Shown here one piece after another: positions 62,898-64,000 of a DNA stretch of 64,000 nt (within the stretch, counting starts at the first letter, position 1; every line of letters begins with the position of its first letter). The stretch covers positions 62,001 through 126,000 of the forward strand of contig QCQB01000003.1 in assembly GCA_003212315.1 (NCBI GenBank), written 5' to 3'. The translations under genes were made by a program, and so were the position numbers. The notes under the pieces were generated by a model. That model saw nothing but the letters and a program-made list of their open reading frames with translations. It ran no database searches and was not told where the DNA came from. Origin of the DNA: SAR116 cluster bacterium AG-447-C21. Its GTDB lineage: Bacteria > Pseudomonadota > Alphaproteobacteria > Thalassobaculales > Thalassobaculaceae.

Positions 62898-63950
62898 ATG
62901 GGTAAACGGATTTTGATAATGGGAGCAGGAGCCGTTGGTGCATATGTAGGTGGTTATATGGCTCGAATGGGGGAAGATGTCATCTTTGTTGATCCTTGGG
63001 CAGAACATGTCGCTGCAATGAATAATGATGGTTTGACATTGTCAGGTCTCACGGATGCAGAGTGTTTTAATACCCCAGCCAGAGCAATCACGTTAACCGA
63101 TGTTCAGGGTCTGAAACGAGAGAAGCCAATCGATATAGCCTTTATTTGTATGAAGTCGTATGACACGGCTTGGGCAACTATGCTCGTTAAAGATTATCTT
63201 TCTCCTACGGGGTTTTGTGTTTCATTACAGAACTGTATTAATGAAGAGACAATAGCTGATATTGTTGGATGGGGCAGAACGACTGGCTGTATCGCTGCTA
63301 AAATAGCCGTAGAACTCATAGGTCCTGGTAAAGTCAGGCGCGGGGTCCCATTAGGTGGAAAAAAACATACTGTTTTTAGAGCTGGTGAGGTACATGGCCG
63401 TATAACTCCCAGAATTGAGGAAATAGCTAAATTATTATCTTCGGTTGATAGTGCGAAGGTTACAAATAATTTGTGGGGTGAACGCTGGTCCAAATTAGTT
63501 GCGAATGCGATGAGAAATGGTGTCTGCGCGGCTTCAGGTCTAGGAGCCAATGCTTGTGATCAAGAGACAATCACCAGGAGATTGACGATAAGACTAGCTG
63601 GTGAAGCAGTTAAAATTGGGAAAGCATTGGGTTATCAATTAGAAACTATCAACAAGTTTGAACCAGATGACTGGGTTGCTGCGATGGATGGCGATACTGG
63701 TATGATAGCGTCAATGGAAAAAGTAATGGAAGAAAGCGCTATTGGGCGGAGTGATGCCTCCAGACCATCGATGGCACAGGATATTGATAAGAAACGACGT
63801 ACCGAAATCCACGCTATCAATGGCTTTGTTGTCGAAAAAGGGGCAGAAATAGGACTAACGGCGCCAGCTAACGCTGCCCTGGTTGAGGCGGTAACGCAGG
63901 TGGAGACCGGTAAGTCTAAACAAAGTCTTGATCTGGTTAGTTCAATCTAA
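62898..63950 (+). CDS. Ketopantoate reductase (ApbA/PanE) family protein
   Basis: 350 aa from the ATG at 62898, which has CAGGAG before it; the ORF track starts 21 codons earlier. The N-terminal Rossmann motif is LIMGAGAVGAYVGGYMA. The PanE catalytic lysine region is NNLWGERWSKLVANAMRNG. The protein is longer than typical PanE (about 300 aa), and its position after a TauD-like gene suggests a catabolic 2-oxoacid/2-hydroxyacid reductase rather than pantothenate synthesis. Which one cannot be settled here. Confidence 0.87.
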   Translation: MGKRILIMGAGAVGAYVGGYMARMGEDVIFVDPWAEHVAAMNNDGLTLSGLTDAECFNTPARAITLTDVQGLKREKPIDIAFICMKSYDTAWATMLVKDYLSPTGFCVSLQNCINEETIADIVGWGRTTGCIAAKIAVELIGPGKVRRGVPLGGKKHTVFRAGEVHGRITPRIEEIAKLLSSVDSAKVTNNLWGERWSKLVANAMRNGVCAASGLGANACDQETITRRLTIRLAGEAVKIGKALGYQLETINKFEPDDWVAAMDGDTGMIASMEKVMEESAIGRSDASRPSMAQDIDKKRRTEIHAINGFVVEKGAEIGLTAPANAALVEAVTQVETGKSKQSLDLVSSI

Positions 63951-64000
63951 GGATTGGACCTATTTTCCATTATTTGCTTCAGGCACCCTTCCATAGATGT
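63947..64000 (-). CDS. Possible C-terminus of a convergent gene running off the window
   Basis: On the minus strand the last 54 bases read 17 open codons (ending MEGCLKQIMENRSNP) to a TAG that overlaps the ketopantoate-reductase-like stop by four bases. A convergent 4-base stop overlap also occurs at 17636-17639, so the layout is plausible. The fragment is too short to name a family. Confidence 0.25.
   Translation of the reverse strand, partial: TSMEGCLKQIMENRSNP

Overview
The window is a gene-dense, AT-rich stretch (about 42% GC by eye) of a free-living Gram-negative bacterium. I infer an alphaproteobacterium, probably marine and near the Rhodospirillales. The support is the gene neighbourhoods: hldD-lgt-pgeF-prs-rplY-pth-ychF; ubiK, then ybjN-proC-COQ9/TetR-like-csaA; an OmpR/EnvZ-type pair divergent from ilvE; and rpmI-rplT-pheS-pheT without infC. 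I saw no rRNA, tRNA, CRISPR array, insertion sequence or prophage gene. Start codons were chosen by ribosome-binding sites and family alignment, so several differ from the ORF track.

Layout. (1) 1-6192, minus strand: a housekeeping run for LPS heptose (hldD), lipoprotein maturation (lgt), peptidoglycan-associated nucleoside chemistry (pgeF), a duplicated-domain lipoprotein, PRPP synthesis (prs), ribosomal protein L25, peptidyl-tRNA hydrolase and the start of ychF. (2) 6354-13541: ubiK, ybjN-like, proC, a COQ9/TetR-like gene, csaA, a TIM-barrel epimerase-like gene, a two-component system and ilvE. (3) 13570-24459: a catabolic block with a three-gene biotin-dependent acyl-CoA carboxylase, a YrdC/YciO-family gene, an amidohydrolase, an aminotransferase, a two-subunit CoA-transferase, an LLM flavin oxidoreductase, a HAD dehalogenase-like protein and an epoxide-hydrolase-like protein.

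(4) 24475-39769: a surface-glycan block. A minus-strand operon encodes a NeuB-type synthase, an asparagine-synthase-like amidotransferase, a WbpG/PseA-type sugar amidotransferase, a methyltransferase, a WecD-like acetyltransferase, a Gfo/Idh oxidoreductase and a DegT aminotransferase. It diverges from a plus-strand set (TviB/WbpA-type dehydrogenase, SIS isomerase, YbhN-type membrane protein). Downstream are two tandem DegT paralogues, a PAP2 phosphatase and a GT39/ArnT-like glycosyltransferase. Together they suggest synthesis of an acetylated, possibly amidinated amino sugar or nonulosonate. No CMP-transferase, HisH or HisF homologue lies in the window.

(5) 39861-50547: a beta-hydroxyacid dehydrogenase, a lactonase-like metallo-beta-lactamase, the rpmI-rplT-pheS-pheT operon with its own promoter and structured leader, a PPP-type phosphoesterase, a phytanoyl-CoA dioxygenase-like protein, a Bcr/CflA exporter and an AlkZ-like DNA glycosylase. 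(6) 50675-63950: a complete BMP-family ABC importer ending at a strong terminator, followed by an LLM monooxygenase, an Ldh2-type dehydrogenase, a beta-hydroxyacid dehydrogenase, an amidase, an EamA exporter, a TauD-like dioxygenase and a ketopantoate-reductase-like protein. I infer uptake and breakdown of a nitrogen-containing organic compound, possibly nucleoside- or heterocycle-like. The substrate cannot be read from the sequence.

The most original material is the glycan block, where AsnB next to a WbpG/PseA enzyme may replace the usual HisH/HisF ammonia supply, and the BMP-linked catabolic cluster. Both are hypotheses.
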